Assembly (NCBI GenBank): GCA_963705525.1
Contig: CAVPJW010000002.1
Location: 1,116,001 to 1,180,000 of the forward strand
DNA from: CAVPJW01 sp963705525
GTDB lineage: Bacteria; Acidobacteriota; Vicinamibacteria; Vicinamibacterales; CAVPJW01
DNA length: 64,000 nt
Direction of reading: 5' to 3'
In this document: positions 63,301-64,000 of the stretch, in pieces
How positions within the stretch are numbered: the first letter of the stretch is position 1
How the letters are laid out: each line of letters begins with the position of its first letter
The notes under the pieces: model-generated
Databases searched by the model: none
Told to the model about the DNA's origin: nothing
The model's input: the letters and a program-made list of their open reading frames with translations, nothing else
Translations under genes and position numbers: made by a program

Positions 63301-64000
63301 TCGTTCGATTACGAGCCTGGAGCGGGCTTCAACGGCTTCGATGGCTTCCTCTACCGGTTGACCGACGGCATCGGTTCGAGCAATGTCGCGATGGTCACAA
63401 TCCATGTGCGGCAGGAGTCCGTGATGACGGTAGACGCGGACAACGAGCCGTCGGTCTACGGTGACGCGGTCACGTTCACCGCTAGTTTCATCCCGAGCGA
63501 GCTGACCGGTACAGTTCAGTTCAAGATCGACGGGAGCGACTTCGGCTCACCCGTCACGATCAGCGGTGGAGCGGCTGTCAGCGATAGCATCACCACACTC
63601 ACCGCTGGGACACACACCATAGATGCGATCTACAGCGGCGACTCCACACACACGGCGGGCAACGGAGTGCTACCTCATGAGGTGACCGCTCGCCCGGCGT
63701 CGGTGACGCCCGATGCGGCGACCAAAGAATACGGCGCGGCCGACCCGGTCCTGACCGGCACGCTCGCCGGCTTCCTGGCCGGCGACAACATGACGGCGGT
63801 CTACAGCCGCACCAGCGGTGAGACGGTGGCGGGCGGTCCCTATGTGATCAGCGCCGAGCTGAATCCGGCGGAGGTGCTGGCCAACTATGCCATCACCTAC
63901 GACACCGCCAGCTTCACCATCACGGCCCGGGCGGCGTCGGTGACGCCGAATGCGGCGACGAAAGAATACGGCTCGGCCGATCCGGTCCTCAGCGGTACGC
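57388..64000 (+). CDS. Giant multidomain surface protein: kelch propeller, SwmB-like, Ig-like, cadherin-like and MBG modules (3' end beyond window)
   Basis: Open from ATG 57388 to the window end, 2204 codons without stop. A hydrophobic signal (about 9-27) is followed by a kelch-type beta-propeller (about 60-370) with repeated GRVLISGG, GRILVSGG, GRVLVAGG, GRVLIAGG and GKVLLAGG strands. A short Ig-like domain (TDKPDYQPGETVTITGTGW) comes next. Six SwmB-like repeats of about 123 aa follow (59157-61400), each with APTVTNV-like start, NGTYGVG, TLTFNYTV and KDAAGNNATLTL. Then come Ig-like modules (61400-62540), three cadherin-like/VCBS-type modules (GVLGNDND, DGSFDYTPA; 62540-63410), another Ig-like unit, and MBG-type repeats (VTPDAATKEYGAADPVLTG) that are still running at 64000. 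It is a probable adhesin or matrix protein. Confidence 0.9.
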   Translation, partial: MTRISKKSRVIAAFLVAATAIVWLASRPTAWVPQVASNTWAPIVPDANQPPSSMTTPRTDTAATLIMDGRVLISGGSGPDGLLANAEVLDWYGSFLPVAPMSVARSHHASISLLDGRILVSGGTTPNGPSNTAEIYDPSTDSWTPAGSMLEPRSGHTMSMISNGRVLVAGGDTGNGASVTMEIFDPVTGTFTPAGTMAAPRMNHAATTMNDGRVLIAGGSDGASALSSVDIFDPKTGVTIAASQMSVARAGLSATTLIDGKVLLAGGSNGSTDLASADIYDPEAGSMSGIASTLTAPRRDHLGLLLPNNGSVLFVGGTSNGSASPTAEVYEPWTDAFRQTAAPSAARLGAAGTAMGFDGRIFLAGGSGLASAELYGFASVKTDKPDYQPGETVTITGTGWQPGEAVSLVIHEVQQVHDDRVLTAVADAAGNISNTEFSPEEQHLGVSFLLTASGAGSIAQNVFKDARTINSATLSYGSTVNGTVVTVAPSSSITASVTVTTNGTGGGGNDWQSTGWRISTTAPGSITCANTPNHTSSDGTFTESFSITAPSAAGTYNAYFIAYSDDGAGSGCDSDPSNTFTLPGGVVVDGTAPTVTNVTSTAADGTYGVGAVVPITITFSEPVAVTGTPRITLETGGTDAVVNYSSGTGTNTLTFNYTVASPHTSSDLNYQATNSLALNGGTIRDIPGNNATLTLPATGGAGSLATNKNIIIDTTAPTVPTSPGVTSTTVNGTYGVGTVIPITVAFNEPVNVTGTPQLVLVTTSPATTAINYTSGSGTSTLTFNYTVAAGNSSGDLAYQGTGSLSLNGGTIKDAAGNNATLTLPSPGAAGSLNANKAIVIETIAPTIPASPGVNSTTANGTYGVGANIAIQVNFNEAVIVNTAGGTPTLALNAGVGASATYSSGSGGTALTFTYTVGAGQANADLDYTSTTALALNGGTIKDAAGNNATLTLPTPGAAGSLGANKAIVIETTAPIVTNVTASTANGTFTTGGAISIQIVFSENVLVAGGTPALALNSGGTASYSTGSGGSTLNFSYTVGAGQSSADLDYNSTGALTLPGGVTIKDAAGNNATLTLAAPGTAGSLGDNKNLVIDTTAPTVTNVTSSTADGLYGLGENVSIQVTFTENVTVTGTPTLTLNSGGTASYSGGSTTSTLTFSYAIGAGQSSGDLDYSSTSALALNGGTVKDAGGNNATLTLPAVGGASSLGGQKAIVIETTAPTVSSVSSSTPNGTYSVGASIVVQVTFSETVNVVGTPQLMLATGGAGAPVNYSAGSGSDTLTFSYTVAAGHISADLDYTSTGALALSGGSIKDAAGNNATLTLPAPGASGSLGVNKNIVVDTATSMSIVSSENPTTYGQSTTLTATVTTAGGSIVVTEGNAQIFDGGTCAAPGTVLLASTALNGSGQVSVATSALSAGSHTIIACYLATANYPASNGSIVQTVSPAGTSANISAPAVTYSADGAVTVTVSSDAGTPSGDVSLTVDGGAPLTQALSGGSTTFTLTSPSAGDHSLSAIYAAQGNFDASSATGSLHVNPAATTASISAPAVTYNANGQVTVTVSSGAGTPGGNVSLTVDGGAPLTQALSAGSTTFTLTSPNAGDHSLNAAYAAQGNFDASVASGTLHVDPASTTTALSSDQNPADPGALVTFTAIVTVVSPGAGVPNGIVEFFDGGDSLGTQALVGGSASLSTSTLVLGTHSITVVYGGTPDFIGSTSPSLDQTIDAVPVGSNDVFTILQNGVLTVGAPGVLGNDNDADAGQTITASLVAEPANAEPGSFALHADGSFDYTPALDFTGIDTFTYKVNDGFVDSATTTVSINVVAPTATPVAAADSFRTTTDAPLTIAAPGVLGNDNNLFNATLTAIVVSGPTHAESFALNSDGSFDYTPATGFTGTDSFTYKANNGANDSNLAMVTIAVSAPAATPVAVNDSYGADQNAVLSVPAASGLLANDIGLPLTAELTVAPLYGSLTLNVDGSFDYEPGAGFNGFDGFLYRLTDGIGSSNVAMVTIHVRQESVMTVDADNEPSVYGDAVTFTASFIPSELTGTVQFKIDGSDFGSPVTISGGAAVSDSITTLTAGTHTIDAIYSGDSTHTAGNGVLPHEVTARPASVTPDAATKEYGAADPVLTGTLAGFLAGDNMTAVYSRTSGETVAGGPYVISAELNPAEVLANYAITYDTASFTITARAASVTPNAATKEYGSADPVLSGT
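59157..61400 (+). repeat. Six tandem about 370-bp SwmB-like coding repeats
   Basis: Units begin near 59157, 59530, 59911, 60297, 60667 and 61030. Each encodes T-AP-V-TN-V, a TxNGTYGVG turn, FSE/FNE-xV, a YSSGSG loop, TLTFxYTVxAGxSSxDLxY, ALNGGTIKDAAGNNATLTLPxPGAAGSL and a final NKxIVIDT. Copies are clearly related but not identical, which indicates repeated duplication and drift. Confidence 0.9.
63669..64000 (+). repeat. MBG-type repeats at the window end
   Basis: A unit starting RPASVTPDAATKEYGAADPVLTG (about 63690) is repeated as RAASVTPNAATKEYGSADPVLSG near 63930. The nucleotide match of the opening about 60 bp is high, so these copies are recent. The array probably continues beyond the window. 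Confidence 0.85.

Overview
The window is GC-rich bacterial chromosome that most resembles an acidobacterium, probably of the Vicinamibacteria kind. This placement is inferred from a secreted VWA protein of the type largely known from Acidobacteriota, from the gene families present, and from a Gram-negative envelope (LolA, secretins, lipoboxes, TonB). No rRNA, prophage, insertion sequence or CRISPR array was seen. One tRNA gene, tRNA-Ala(CGC), is present.

Layout. (1) 1-8464, minus strand: a truncated M24 peptidase, two lipoproteins (one with three PKD domains), and the type IVa pilus operon pilM-N-O-P-Q; PilQ carries a 246-bp in-frame tandem duplication. (2) 8754-13858, plus strand: a housekeeping block, rplM-rpsI-rpsB-tsf-pyrH-frr-threonine synthase, with a near-consensus promoter. 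(3) 13935-15017, minus strand: pfkA. (4) 15087-21698, plus strand: tRNA-Ala, a rhodanese-fold protein lacking its catalytic Cys, a PolX/PHP protein with an altered polymerase site, a DUF2723 membrane protein, lolA and a TPR-secretin lipoprotein. (5) 21704-29071, minus strand: a seven-gene run nagZ-ldcA-mpl-pxpB-pxpC-murB-murA that joins murein recycling, 5-oxoproline use and the first steps of peptidoglycan synthesis; MurA has Asp at the usual catalytic Cys. (6) 29289-35273: a sigma-54 activator, an alpha/alpha-toroid protein, a Tat-exported DUF362 protein and two polytopic membrane proteins.

(7) 35323-50712, plus strand: a long Tad/Flp pilus locus with a 32-aa membrane micropeptide, DUF192, two PilZ-type proteins, flp pilin, cpaA, tadE, cpaB, cpaC, tadG, cpaE, cpaF, tadB, tadC, a second 32-aa micropeptide related to the first, a tadD-like TPR lipoprotein, a MoxR-like ATPase, a two-VWA-domain secreted protein and a 58-aa membrane protein. 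Between 42465 and 49755 ten single-base indels break five genes whose conserved reading continues in another frame. This looks more like a local sequence-quality problem than decay. (8) 50773-56931: a membrane-fused spermidine synthase-like protein, a TonB-like protein, and a divergent sensor kinase/response regulator pair. (9) 57388-end: the first 2204 codons of a very large surface protein (kelch propeller, six SwmB-like repeats, Ig-like, cadherin-like and MBG modules), cut by the window edge.

The most unusual items are the pair of 32-aa RRRSRL micropeptides, the ATPase/VWA module inside the Tad locus, the 5-oxoprolinase genes inside the murein operon, and five unrelated low-complexity stutter arrays at gene ends.
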